From contig NZ_CP019113.1 in NCBI RefSeq assembly GCF_001888805.2, forward strand, positions 620,001 to 684,000: a DNA stretch of 64,000 nucleotides, given 5' to 3'. Made by a program: the position numbers and the translations under genes. Positions 36,317 through 45,415 of this stretch are shown piece by piece. Each line of letters opens with the position of its first letter. The stretch's first letter is position 1. The notes under the pieces were generated by a model. The model worked only from the letters and a program-made list of their open reading frames with translations, did not search any database and was not told the DNA's origin. This DNA is from Enterobacter sp. SA187 (GTDB lineage Bacteria > Pseudomonadota > Gammaproteobacteria > Enterobacterales > Enterobacteriaceae).

Positions 36317-38257
36317 TCAAACAGAGTATCTTTGTGAATATTTTTTTACTTCGGTGTCAAGCGGCATCGAGGCTGCAAAAAAATCCCCCTGTCCGCCTGC
36401 CACTCCGCGTTCAATCAGGGTCTGCCATTCCCCTTTAGTACGGATGCCGGTGGCGAAAACGCGCGTTTGCGTTCCTTTGCAGGCCTCCACCAGACTCTGT
36501 ACCAACAACTGGTTTTCGGTGCGCTTCTCAATGTTACGCACCAGGCTCGGATGGAGCTTCAGCAGTTCCACATCCAGCGCCTTGATCCAGCTGGTGCTGA
36601 CCAGCGTCAAACCCGCCTGAGCGACCACTATTCGCGCGCCTAATGCGGTCATTAATCGCACGACAGGTTGTAAACGGCTGATGTGTTGACAAACATCTGC
36701 CTCTGCAAGTTCAATAATAATCCGTTTACGTTGTGATTTTTCACATTGCATCAGGGTATCGCGCAACCAGCGCTGGAACTGGGGGCGGATCAGCGCCTCC
36801 ACCGTGATGGGCATCGCCAGGCTCTCTTCCGGCCAGAAACGCAGGAAAGGGATCAACCGGGTGATCTGCTGACGGTCATACTCCTCCGCCAGTCCGAACT
36901 GCAACACCATCGGCATATATTCCGCCGGAATGACCTCCTGATCGCCATCAAAAATGCGGCACATCAGCTCCCGGTGATGCACGCGCCCGTCGCGGGTTAC
37001 CGCGGGTTTCTGGTAAAAGCGCGGGCCGCCGCGGCTGAGCATCTGTTCGATCAGCGTTCGCCAGCGGACATTGCCGCGCCCTTTTTCCGGCAGCGTATCA
37101 TCCCACACCGCCCAGCTGTTGCCGCCCTGCAATACGGCGTTACGCGTGGCCGCTTCAGCGTGTTCCATCACCTGTTCGGTGGATTGCCCGCCGCGCCAGG
37201 CGCAAATGCCAATGTGGATCATGTCATCCCGGTCGAGCATTTTTGACGGCGGCAGCGCGTCCACCGATTTCAGCAACTGGGCGGCGATACTTTCTGACTC
37301 TTTCAGCGTGCGGTGCGAGAGTAATACGGCAAAGTCATTGCGCTGATAGCGGGCCAGCAGCGCGCCGGGATAGCGCAGCATAAAGGTGGAAAGCAAATTA
37401 ATGAGCACAAACAGGTTGTCTTCGGTGGCGGCTGCGCCCCATTTATCGCGCAGTGAATCAAAATCCGGCAGGCGGATCAGCATGACCACGCCGTGCGTCC
37501 CGACGTTTTCCTGATCGTCCAGCAGCGTTGCCAGCTGGTTATCAAAGAACAACCGGTTGCTGAGCCCGGTTTTGGTGTCCTGGGCAACGTACGCGCGGAT
37601 CAGGGTATCCATATGGCTGCGCTGATCCGCCGCCGTCTGGATCTCCGTCAGCAGCACATCCAGCGCGCTGCTGGTGCGCGACGGCCATTCATGCACGTTT
37701 CCGCGCACCTGCGGCCCGCGCTCCCCGTTGAGGATTTTTACTGAGCGGTTTTCCAGCAGCTCCTGTCCGGCGAGCTGGCGGCGTAGCCAGCGCACCGCCA
37801 GAAAAATAATGATCACCATAAAACCGATGGCGAGGGTTAAGGGCGCGGTCGCCAGCAGGGAATGAAAATAGTTCACCATCGGATCCTGGTAAGTCATTGA
37901 AATGGTCGTACCTGGATTTTTCAGCGAATGGATGGTGATTTCACGGTATTGCGTGGTGCTGCCCTGCGGACGATAGACATCTTTGGCGGTCTGATTGACC
38001 AGCGTATGATCGCCCTGCCGGATAACGATGCGCGCAATATCCACCGGCACCATGATTTCATTAAGTTGGGCGCTGAGAACATTTACCGGCGTTGAGACGA
38101 GACGGCTATCAATAATGGCGGCCACCGACTGCACCCGGTTGCTGAGTTTGTTCTGAATGGCAGAGTAAAAGCTGAAGGAACAACCTAGCAGGGTGACAAA
38201 TATTGCCAGCCCGGTAAGCAGAGTGACAAAGGCTGAAAATTTCGTCGTTAATCGCAT
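36317..38257 (-). CDS. csrD: CsrB/CsrC decay regulator CsrD
   Basis: 646 residues, the E. coli length. Two membrane segments flank a periplasmic region (residues about 10-150), followed by HAMP-like, degenerate GGDEF (QRNDF in place of GGDEF) and degenerate EAL (REL) domains. CsrD has no cyclase or phosphodiesterase activity; it helps RNase E degrade the sRNAs CsrB and CsrC. The start at 38255-38257 (MRLTTKFSAF) is the family start; the frame is open 43 codons upstream. Confidence 0.95.
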   Translation of the reverse strand: MRLTTKFSAFVTLLTGLAIFVTLLGCSFSFYSAIQNKLSNRVQSVAAIIDSRLVSTPVNVLSAQLNEIMVPVDIARIVIRQGDHTLVNQTAKDVYRPQGSTTQYREITIHSLKNPGTTISMTYQDPMVNYFHSLLATAPLTLAIGFMVIIIFLAVRWLRRQLAGQELLENRSVKILNGERGPQVRGNVHEWPSRTSSALDVLLTEIQTAADQRSHMDTLIRAYVAQDTKTGLSNRLFFDNQLATLLDDQENVGTHGVVMLIRLPDFDSLRDKWGAAATEDNLFVLINLLSTFMLRYPGALLARYQRNDFAVLLSHRTLKESESIAAQLLKSVDALPPSKMLDRDDMIHIGICAWRGGQSTEQVMEHAEAATRNAVLQGGNSWAVWDDTLPEKGRGNVRWRTLIEQMLSRGGPRFYQKPAVTRDGRVHHRELMCRIFDGDQEVIPAEYMPMVLQFGLAEEYDRQQITRLIPFLRFWPEESLAMPITVEALIRPQFQRWLRDTLMQCEKSQRKRIIIELAEADVCQHISRLQPVVRLMTALGARIVVAQAGLTLVSTSWIKALDVELLKLHPSLVRNIEKRTENQLLVQSLVEACKGTQTRVFATGIRTKGEWQTLIERGVAGGQGDFFAASMPLDTEVKKYSQRYSV

Positions 38258-38439
38258 CCCTGAGTTAACTCCGTTGGTTGAAGGGCGCTTTGTGCCGTCA
38301 TGACATAGTGTAGAGTAAGCGCTAACTTGCAGCAGGAAACGGGATACTATCAAACAAAAGTGAGCAGGCAAATTTTGGTAACACACTCGCGCTGGCGCAA
38401 CTCATCCGTCATGCTTATATAAAGCAGACGGAGGATGAG

Positions 38440-39441
38440 ATGAAACCACGAAAACTAACAGAAGCAGATGTCACGGCAGAATCGGTATTTATGCTGCAAC
38501 GGCGTCAGGTATTAAAAACGCTGGGCATCAGCGCTACCGCCCTTTCTCTTTCCTCTGCGGCGCAGGCCGATCTGCTCAGCTGGTTTAAGGGCAATGACCG
38601 GCCAAAAGCCCCCGCCGGGAAACCGCTGAACTTTAATAAACCTGATGAATGGCAGAGTAAACTTTCTCTGACGCCTGAAGAAAAAGTCACGGGTTACAAC
38701 AATTTTTACGAATTTGGTCTCGATAAGGCCGATCCGGCGGCTAACGCCGGCAGCATGAAAACCGATCCCTGGACGCTCACCATCAGCGGCGAAGTGGCAA
38801 AGCCGCTGACCCTCGATCACGATGCGCTGACCACGCGCTTCCCCCTTGAGGAGCGAATTTACCGCATGCGCTGCGTGGAGGCCTGGTCGATGGTGGTGCC
38901 GTGGATCGGCTTCCCGCTGCATAAGCTACTCGCGCTGGTGGAGCCCACCAGCAACGCAAAATACGTGGCGTTTGAAACTTTATATTCCCCGGACGAGATG
39001 CCCGGCCAGAAAGATCGCTTTATCGGCGGCGGCCTGAAATATCCCTATGTTGAAGGGCTGCGTATTGATGAAGCCATGCATCCGCTGACCCTGTTAACCG
39101 TCGGCGTGTACGGTAAAGCGCTGCCGCCGCAAAACGGTGCGCCGGTACGTCTGACCGTGCCATGGAAATATGGCTTTAAAGGCATTAAATCCATTGTCAG
39201 CATCAAACTGACCCGTGAGCGTCCTCCCACTACCTGGAATCTTTCGGCACCCAATGAATATGGCTTTTTTGCCAATGTGAACCCGCATGTCGATCATCCG
39301 CGCTGGTCGCAGGCCACTGAACGCTTTATTGGTTCCGGCGGCGTGCTGGACGTGAATCGTCAGCCGACGCTGCTGTTTAATGGCTATGCCGATGAAGTCG
39401 CGTCGCTCTATAAGGGCATGGATTTGCGGGAGAATTTTTAA
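38440..39441 (+). CDS. msrP: Periplasmic methionine-sulfoxide reductase, molybdopterin subunit MsrP
   Basis: 333 residues. A Tat signal has the twin arginine at 21-22 (LQRRQVLKTL). The sulfite-oxidase-type molybdopterin domain has the molybdenum-ligand Cys145 (YRMRCVEAWS). It repairs oxidised methionine in periplasmic proteins using electrons from MsrQ. In E. coli K-12 msrPQ lies elsewhere (the yedYZ locus). ATG 3 bases after GGAGGATG-type ribosome site; msrQ begins at the next base after the stop. Confidence 0.96.
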   Translation: MKPRKLTEADVTAESVFMLQRRQVLKTLGISATALSLSSAAQADLLSWFKGNDRPKAPAGKPLNFNKPDEWQSKLSLTPEEKVTGYNNFYEFGLDKADPAANAGSMKTDPWTLTISGEVAKPLTLDHDALTTRFPLEERIYRMRCVEAWSMVVPWIGFPLHKLLALVEPTSNAKYVAFETLYSPDEMPGQKDRFIGGGLKYPYVEGLRIDEAMHPLTLLTVGVYGKALPPQNGAPVRLTVPWKYGFKGIKSIVSIKLTRERPPTTWNLSAPNEYGFFANVNPHVDHPRWSQATERFIGSGGVLDVNRQPTLLFNGYADEVASLYKGMDLRENF

Positions 39442-40041
39442 ATGCGTCTGACGGCGAAACAGGTGACGGGGCTGAAATGTGTACTGCATCTTGCCGGACT
39501 GTTGCCGCTGCTCTGGCTGTTCTGGGCGGCGAGCCAGGGCTGGTTCAGCGCCGATCCGGCGAAAGATATTCAGCATTTTACCGGCAGGATGGCGTTAAAG
39601 TTTCTGCTCGGCTCGCTGCTGGTAACGCCGCTGGCGCGTTACGCCAGACAACCGTTGCTGATCCGCACCCGCCGCCTGCTGGGGCTTTGGTGTTTTACCT
39701 GGGCCAGTCTGCATCTGGTGAGTTACGTCATGCTGGAGCTGGGGATTAATAATCTTGGTCTGCTGGGCCAGGAGCTGATATCCCGTCCTTATCTGACGCT
39801 CGGCGGTATCAGCTGGCTGATCCTGCTGGCGATGGCGCTGACCTCCACACAGGCCATGATGCGAAAATTGGGCAGAAACTGGCAACGTCTGCACAATTTC
39901 GTTTATCTTGTGGCGATCCTCGCGCCCATTCATTATCTGTGGTCGGTGAAGGTATTATCCCCGCAGCCGGTACTCTATGCGGTAGCCGCGCTGGTGCTTT
40001 TGGCGTGGCGTTACAAGAAGTTCCGTCAATGGTGGCAATAG
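39442..40041 (+). CDS. msrQ: Heme-containing membrane subunit MsrQ
   Basis: 199 residues with five to six membrane helices of the ferric reductase-like family and conserved His residues (WASLHLVSY, LHNFVYLVAILAPIHYLWS) for heme. It passes quinol or flavin electrons to MsrP across the inner membrane. Start abuts the msrP stop with no gap. Confidence 0.95.
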   Translation: MRLTAKQVTGLKCVLHLAGLLPLLWLFWAASQGWFSADPAKDIQHFTGRMALKFLLGSLLVTPLARYARQPLLIRTRRLLGLWCFTWASLHLVSYVMLELGINNLGLLGQELISRPYLTLGGISWLILLAMALTSTQAMMRKLGRNWQRLHNFVYLVAILAPIHYLWSVKVLSPQPVLYAVAALVLLAWRYKKFRQWWQ

Positions 40042-40065
40042 TGCACGGTTCTGTGCACTTTCCCG
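40040..40065 (+). terminator. Possible terminator after msrQ
   Basis: AGTGCAC / GTGCACT, 7-bp stem and 6-base loop overlapping the msrQ stop codon. Only a short T-stretch follows. Confidence 0.45.
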
Positions 40066-40275
40066 CAGTTCTTCTGTCATCCGCTGTCATTTCCTGGATA
40101 GCGGTTGATAATCTTCCCTGATAAGACCAGTATTTAGCTGCCAAATGCTACGAAATCGTTATAATGTGCGACTTTGGTTTTGCCGACAGGGTTTTTAGGA
40201 CTCTGAAAAGGTGACAACCGGGCAATGAAGGTATATTTTGTTTTTTACCGAAGTATTGCAGGAGATAGCAGCACA

Positions 40276-40728
40276 ATGGTGGACAAGTTGCACATTTTGC
40301 TCTTAAACGGCCCTAATCTGAATATGCTGGGAACGCGCGAGCCGGAGAAGTACGGTACCCTGACGCTTAACGAAATTGTTACTTCTTTAAGCCAGGAAGC
40401 CGAAGCGCTCAACGTGTCTCTTTCGCATTTACAGTCCAACGCGGAGTATGCACTCATCGACCGCATTCATCAGGCTAAAGACAATGTCGACTATATCCTG
40501 ATCAATCCGGCCGCGTTTACGCACACCAGCGTTGCCCTGCGTGATGCCCTGCTCGCCGTGAGTATCCCGTTTATCGAGATCCACCTGAGCAACGTGCATG
40601 CGCGTGAGCCGTTCCGCCATCACTCCTATCTCTCCGATATCGCTGCTGGCGTCATCTGCGGATTTGGCGCTGACGGTTATTCATACGCTTTACAGACGGC
40701 GGTAAAACGCCTGTCACAATCACACTAA
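40276..40728 (+). CDS. aroQ: Type II 3-dehydroquinate dehydratase
   Basis: 150 residues, the usual AroQ length. Catalytic loop REPEKYG with its Tyr, the PAAFTHTS motif, and the active-site His in EIHLSNVHARE are present. It dehydrates 3-dehydroquinate in the shikimate pathway by the type II mechanism, unrelated to type I AroD. The start at 40276 (MVDKLHILLLNGPNLNMLG) fits the family; the frame is open 17 codons upstream. It is 21 bases before accB, an arrangement known from other enterobacteria but absent from E. coli K-12. Confidence 0.95.
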   Translation: MVDKLHILLLNGPNLNMLGTREPEKYGTLTLNEIVTSLSQEAEALNVSLSHLQSNAEYALIDRIHQAKDNVDYILINPAAFTHTSVALRDALLAVSIPFIEIHLSNVHAREPFRHHSYLSDIAAGVICGFGADGYSYALQTAVKRLSQSH

Positions 40729-40749
40729 ACAAGAGTACGGAACCCACTC

Positions 40750-41220
40750 ATGGATATTCGTAAGATTAAAAAACTGATCGAGCTGGTTGAAGAATCAGGC
40801 ATCTCCGAACTGGAAATTTCTGAAGGCGAAGAGTCTGTTCGTATCAGCCGTGCTGCGCCAAACGTGGGTTATCCCATGATGCAGCAGGCTTATGCCGCAC
40901 CGATGATGCAACAGCCAGCCCTGGCTAACGCTGTTGCACCTGCCGCCACCCCAACAATGGAAGCGCCGGCAGCAGCAGAAATCAGTGGCCACATCGTACG
41001 TTCCCCGATGGTCGGGACGTTCTACCGCACCCCAAGCCCGGACGCAAAAGCGTTCATCGAAGTGGGCCAGAAAGTGAATGCGGGCGACACCCTGTGCATC
41101 GTTGAAGCCATGAAAATGATGAACCAGATCGAAGCTGACAAATCCGGCGTGGTGAAAGCCATTCTGGTAGAAAGCGGCCAACCGGTAGAATTTGACGAGC
41201 CTCTGGTCGTCATCGAATAA
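40750..41220 (+). CDS. accB: Acetyl-CoA carboxylase biotin carboxyl carrier protein
   Basis: 156 residues. The N-terminal region is linked by an Ala/Pro-rich hinge (residues about 50-76) to the C-terminal biotinyl domain, with Lys122 in EAMKMM and the protruding thumb. It carries carboxyl groups from AccC to AccAD in fatty acid synthesis. accC starts 10 bases downstream. Confidence 0.98.
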   Translation: MDIRKIKKLIELVEESGISELEISEGEESVRISRAAPNVGYPMMQQAYAAPMMQQPALANAVAPAATPTMEAPAAAEISGHIVRSPMVGTFYRTPSPDAKAFIEVGQKVNAGDTLCIVEAMKMMNQIEADKSGVVKAILVESGQPVEFDEPLVVIE

Positions 41221-41230
41221 CGAGGCGAAC

Positions 41231-42580
41231 ATGCTGGATAAAATTGTCATTGCCAACCGCGGCGAGATTGCTCTGCGTATTCTGCGTGCCTGTAAAGAAC
41301 TGGGCATCAAGACTGTCGCCGTGCACTCAACAGCGGATCGCGATTTAAAACACGTATTACTGGCGGACGAAACGGTCTGTATCGGTCCGGCACCGTCCGT
41401 AAAAAGCTACCTGAATATTCCGGCGATCATCAGCGCGGCTGAAATCACCGGCGCGGCAGCGATTCACCCGGGTTATGGCTTCCTTTCAGAGAATGCCAAC
41501 TTTGCTGAGCAGGTTGAGCGCTCTGGCTTTATCTTTATCGGCCCGAAAGCTGACACTATTCGTCTGATGGGCGACAAAGTGTCGGCGATCACCGCGATGA
41601 AGAAAGCAGGCGTGCCGACCGTACCAGGCTCTGACGGCCCGCTCGGCGACGATATGGATGCTAACCGTGCCCATGCTAAACGCATTGGCTACCCGGTGAT
41701 CATCAAGGCGTCCGGCGGCGGCGGCGGTCGCGGTATGCGCGTGGTACGCGGTGATGCCGAACTGGCGCAATCCATCTCCATGACCAAAGCTGAAGCGAAA
41801 GCGGCATTCAGCAACGACATGGTGTACATGGAAAAATACCTGGAAAACCCTCGCCACATCGAAATTCAGGTGCTGGCAGATGGTCAGGGTAACGCCATTT
41901 ATCTGGCCGAGCGTGACTGCTCCATGCAGCGTCGCCACCAGAAAGTCGTTGAAGAAGCGCCAGCGCCGGGCATTACCCCGGAACTGCGTAAATTCATCGG
42001 CGAACGCTGCTCCAAAGCCTGTATTGACATTGGCTACCGTGGCGCGGGTACTTTCGAGTTCCTGTTCGAAAACGGCGAGTTCTACTTCATTGAGATGAAC
42101 ACCCGTATTCAGGTTGAACATCCGGTAACAGAGATGATCACCGGTGTGGATCTGATCAAAGAGCAGCTGCGCATTGCCGCAGGTCAGCCGCTGTCCATCA
42201 AACAGGAAGACGTCAGGGTTCAGGGTCATGCGGTCGAGTGCCGTATTAACGCCGAAGATCCGAACACCTTCCTGCCAAGCCCGGGCAAAATCACCCGTTT
42301 CCATGCGCCAGGCGGTTTTGGCGTGCGCTGGGAATCGCATATTTACGCCGGTTATACCGTACCGCCGTATTATGACTCCATGATCGGTAAGCTGATCTGC
42401 TTCGGTGAAACCCGCGACGTGGCCATTGCCCGCATGAAAAATGCGTTGCAGGAGCTAATCATCGACGGCATTAAAACCAACGTTGATCTGCAAACCCGCA
42501 TCATGAATGACGAGAACTTCCAGCACGGTGGCACCAACATCCACTATCTGGAGAAGAAGCTCGGTCTTCATGAGAAGTAA
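41231..42580 (+). CDS. accC: Acetyl-CoA carboxylase biotin carboxylase subunit
   Basis: 449 residues. N-terminal IANRGEIALRILRACKELG, the ATP-grasp Gly-rich loop (KASGGGGGRGMRVV) and catalytic FIEMNTRIQVEHPVTE are all seen. It carboxylates the biotin of AccB with ATP and bicarbonate. The start at 41231 matches E. coli; the open frame before it belongs to the accB end. Confidence 0.98.
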   Translation: MLDKIVIANRGEIALRILRACKELGIKTVAVHSTADRDLKHVLLADETVCIGPAPSVKSYLNIPAIISAAEITGAAAIHPGYGFLSENANFAEQVERSGFIFIGPKADTIRLMGDKVSAITAMKKAGVPTVPGSDGPLGDDMDANRAHAKRIGYPVIIKASGGGGGRGMRVVRGDAELAQSISMTKAEAKAAFSNDMVYMEKYLENPRHIEIQVLADGQGNAIYLAERDCSMQRRHQKVVEEAPAPGITPELRKFIGERCSKACIDIGYRGAGTFEFLFENGEFYFIEMNTRIQVEHPVTEMITGVDLIKEQLRIAAGQPLSIKQEDVRVQGHAVECRINAEDPNTFLPSPGKITRFHAPGGFGVRWESHIYAGYTVPPYYDSMIGKLICFGETRDVAIARMKNALQELIIDGIKTNVDLQTRIMNDENFQHGGTNIHYLEKKLGLHEK

Positions 42581-42595
42581 TTAAGCGCTCGCAGC

Positions 42596-42623
42596 AAAAG
42601 GCCGGATTTCCGGCCTTTTTTTT
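42596..42623 (+). terminator. Terminator of accBC
   Basis: AAAAGGCCGGA and its complement around a short loop, followed by eight T, 15 bases after the accC stop. Confidence 0.92.
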
Positions 42624-42681
42624 ATTCTCTTTTTCGCTCTTGCGGTACAATCCCCGCCTTTCTGATCCCCGAGGGACGATA

Positions 42682-42924
42682 ATGGATACACGTTTCGTTC
42701 AGGCGCACAAAGAGGCCCGCTGGGCGCTCTGGCTTACGCTGCTTTATCTCGCCGCCTGGTTAGTGACCGCTTACTTACCGGGAGATATGACCGGGTTCAC
42801 CGGACTGCCACACTGGTTTGAAATGTCCTGTCTGCTGCTGCCGCTGGTATTTATCCTGCTGTGCTGGGCGATGGTGAAATTTATCTACCGGGATATTTCC
42901 CTGGAGGACGACGATGCAGCTTGA
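42682..42924 (+). CDS. yhdT: Small membrane protein YhdT (DUF997)
   Basis: 80 residues with two membrane helices and the conserved ends MDTRFVQAHKEARWALWL and FIYRDISLEDDDAA. Function unknown; the gene is constantly paired with panF, overlapping it by 11 bases, which suggests coupled translation. The start at 42682 matches E. coli. Confidence 0.94.
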   Translation: MDTRFVQAHKEARWALWLTLLYLAAWLVTAYLPGDMTGFTGLPHWFEMSCLLLPLVFILLCWAMVKFIYRDISLEDDDAA

Positions 42925-44365
42925 AGTCATTCTGCCACTGGTCGCCTATTTGCTGGTGGTTTTTGGCCTGTCGGTCTATGCCATGCGCAAGCGCGCCGCC
43001 GGCTCATTCCTTAACGAGTATTTTCTCGGCAGCCGCTCCATGGGCGGGATCGTGCTGGCAATGACGCTGACCGCCACCTACATTAGCGCCAGTTCATTTA
43101 TTGGCGGGCCGGGGGCGGCTTACAAATATGGTCTCGGCTGGGTGCTGCTGGCGATGATCCAGTTGCCTGCCGTCTGGCTGTCGCTGGGTATTCTGGGCAA
43201 AAAATTCGCGATCCTCGCGCGTCGTTATAACGCCGTGACGCTCAACGATATGCTGTTTGGCCGCTATCAGAGCCGCCTGCTGGTATGGCTGGCCAGTATC
43301 AGCCTGCTGGTCGCCTTTGTGGGCGCGATGGCGGTGCAGTTTATCGGCGGCGCGCGTCTGCTGGAAACGGCGGCCGGTATTCCTTACGAAACCGGGCTGC
43401 TGATTTTTGGCGTCAGCATTGCGCTCTATACCGCCTACGGCGGTTTCCGCGCCAGCGTGCTCAACGATACCCTCCAGGGCATGGTGATGCTGATTGGCAC
43501 TATCGTGCTACTGGTCGGCGTGGTGCATGCCGCTGGCGGACTGGGTAACGCCGTCGATACGCTGCAACGCCTCGATCCGAAACTGGTGTCCCCTCATGGC
43601 GCTGAGGATATTCTCACCCCTACCTTTATGACCTCGTTTTGGGTGCTGGTATGCTTTGGGGTGATCGGCCTGCCGCATACGGCGGTGCGCTGCATTTCCT
43701 ATAAAGACAGCAAAGCGGTGCATCGCGGTATGATCATCGGCACCATTGTGGTGGCGATCCTGATGCTGGGCATGCATCTGGCGGGCGCACTGGGCCGGGC
43801 GGTGATCCCCGATCTGATCGTGCCGGACCTGGTGATCCCAACGCTGATGATGAAAGTGTTGCCGCCCTTTGCGGCGGGGATCTTCCTTGCGGCACCAATG
43901 GCGGCGATCATGTCGACGATCAACGCACAGTTGCTGCAAAGTTCCGCTACGATCATTAAAGATCTCTACCTGAATCTCTATCCGGCGCAGATCAATAATG
44001 AAAAGCGGCTGAAGAAAATGTCCTCGGCGATCACGCTGATCCTTGGCGTCTTGCTGTTGCTGGCGGCCTGGCGTCCACCAGAGATGATCATCTGGCTTAA
44101 CCTGCTGGCCTTTGGCGGGCTGGAAGCCGTATTCCTGTGGCCGCTGGTGCTGGGCCTCTACTGGGAGCGGGCCAATGCGGCCGGGGCGCTTAGCGCGATG
44201 ATTGTGGGCGGTGTGCTCTATGCCGTGCTGGCGACGTTTAAAATACAATATCTGGGCTTCCACCCGATTGTTCCGTCGCTGTTACTGAGTTTGCTGGCGT
44301 TTCTGATCGGGAACCTGTTTGGTCGCCCGGTTGCGGAAGGTCACGTTATTACATCTGATAAATAA
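42914..44365 (+). CDS. panF: Sodium/pantothenate symporter
   Basis: 483 residues, SSS family, about 13 membrane helices. Conserved NEYFLGSRSMGGIVLAMTLTATYISASSF begins the core fold. It imports pantothenate with sodium for coenzyme A synthesis. Overlaps yhdT and is followed by prmA after 11 bases. Confidence 0.97.
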   Translation: MQLEVILPLVAYLLVVFGLSVYAMRKRAAGSFLNEYFLGSRSMGGIVLAMTLTATYISASSFIGGPGAAYKYGLGWVLLAMIQLPAVWLSLGILGKKFAILARRYNAVTLNDMLFGRYQSRLLVWLASISLLVAFVGAMAVQFIGGARLLETAAGIPYETGLLIFGVSIALYTAYGGFRASVLNDTLQGMVMLIGTIVLLVGVVHAAGGLGNAVDTLQRLDPKLVSPHGAEDILTPTFMTSFWVLVCFGVIGLPHTAVRCISYKDSKAVHRGMIIGTIVVAILMLGMHLAGALGRAVIPDLIVPDLVIPTLMMKVLPPFAAGIFLAAPMAAIMSTINAQLLQSSATIIKDLYLNLYPAQINNEKRLKKMSSAITLILGVLLLLAAWRPPEMIIWLNLLAFGGLEAVFLWPLVLGLYWERANAAGALSAMIVGGVLYAVLATFKIQYLGFHPIVPSLLLSLLAFLIGNLFGRPVAEGHVITSDK

Positions 44366-44376
44366 AGAGTTTTGCC

Positions 44377-45258
44377 ATGCCGTGGATCCAACTGAAACTG
44401 AATACAACCGGGGCGAATGCCGAAGCGCTGAGCGATGCGCTGCTCGAAGCTGGCGCCGTCTCTATCACCTTCCAGGACACGCACGATACGCCGGTGTTTG
44501 AGCCGCTGCCGGGCGAAACCCGCCTGTGGGGTGACACGGACGTCATCGGCCTGTTTGATGCCGAAACGGACATGAACGAGGTGGTATCACTGCTTGCGTT
44601 GCATCCGCTGCTGGGCGCGGGTTTTGCGCACAAAATTGAACAGCTGGAAGATAAAGACTGGGAACGCGAGTGGATGGAAAACTTCCACCCGATGCGTTTC
44701 GGTGAGCGCCTGTGGATCTGCCCGAGCTGGCGCGATGTCCCGGACGTGAACGCCGTCAATGTGATGCTGGATCCGGGCCTGGCTTTTGGTACCGGCACTC
44801 ACCCTACGACCTCGCTGTGTCTGCAATGGCTGGATGGCCTGGATCTGACCGGTAAAACGGTGATCGATTTTGGTTGCGGCTCCGGCATCCTCGCCATTGC
44901 GGCGCTGAAACTGGGCGCGGCGAAAGCCATTGGTATCGACATCGATCCGCAGGCCATTCAGGCCAGCCGTGATAACGCCGAACGTAATGGCGTGGCCGAT
45001 CGTCTGGAGCTGTACCTGCCGCAGGACCAGCCAGCGACCATGAAAGCCGATGTGGTGGTGGCGAATATCCTCGCCGGCCCGCTGCGTGAACTGGCGCCGC
45101 TGATCAGCGTACTGCCTGTTGAAGGCGGTCTGCTGGGCCTTTCCGGTATTCTGGCCAGCCAGGCGGAAAGCGTTTGTGATGCCTATGCCGATCTGTTCTC
45201 GCTTGATCCCGTCGTGGAAAAAGAAGAGTGGTGCCGCATTACCGGTCGTAAAAAATAA
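44377..45258 (+). CDS. prmA: Ribosomal protein L11 methyltransferase
   Basis: 293 residues. The N-terminal substrate domain is linked to a class I methyltransferase domain with the SAM motif VIDFGCGSGILAIAAL and the post-I acidic IGIDIDPQA. It trimethylates L11. Located between panF and a carbonic anhydrase gene, whereas in E. coli dusB follows directly. Confidence 0.97.
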   Translation: MPWIQLKLNTTGANAEALSDALLEAGAVSITFQDTHDTPVFEPLPGETRLWGDTDVIGLFDAETDMNEVVSLLALHPLLGAGFAHKIEQLEDKDWEREWMENFHPMRFGERLWICPSWRDVPDVNAVNVMLDPGLAFGTGTHPTTSLCLQWLDGLDLTGKTVIDFGCGSGILAIAALKLGAAKAIGIDIDPQAIQASRDNAERNGVADRLELYLPQDQPATMKADVVVANILAGPLRELAPLISVLPVEGGLLGLSGILASQAESVCDAYADLFSLDPVVEKEEWCRITGRKK

Positions 45259-45267
45259 GTCCCTGCC

Positions 45268-45299
45268 GCAACGCAGTTTTCTGCTGCGTTGCGCTTTTC
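45268..45299 (+). terminator. Terminator of prmA
   Basis: GCAACGCAG / CTGCGTTGC, 9-bp stem with a 7-base loop and a short T-run, 9 bases after prmA. Confidence 0.75.
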
Positions 45300-45415
45300 T
45301 CCTGCCTGCCCCATTTTTTGTCGTTTATTCAGCCGCCAATAAGCTTATAATTTTCCTTTCAATTCATTGAAAATTAATATCTTTTTTGGGATTAACTATT
45401 CATAGGATGAATATT

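Noticed and set aside
38258..38386. Longer N-terminus of CsrD
   Set aside because: Extra 43 residues are not in the family and precede a normal membrane start.
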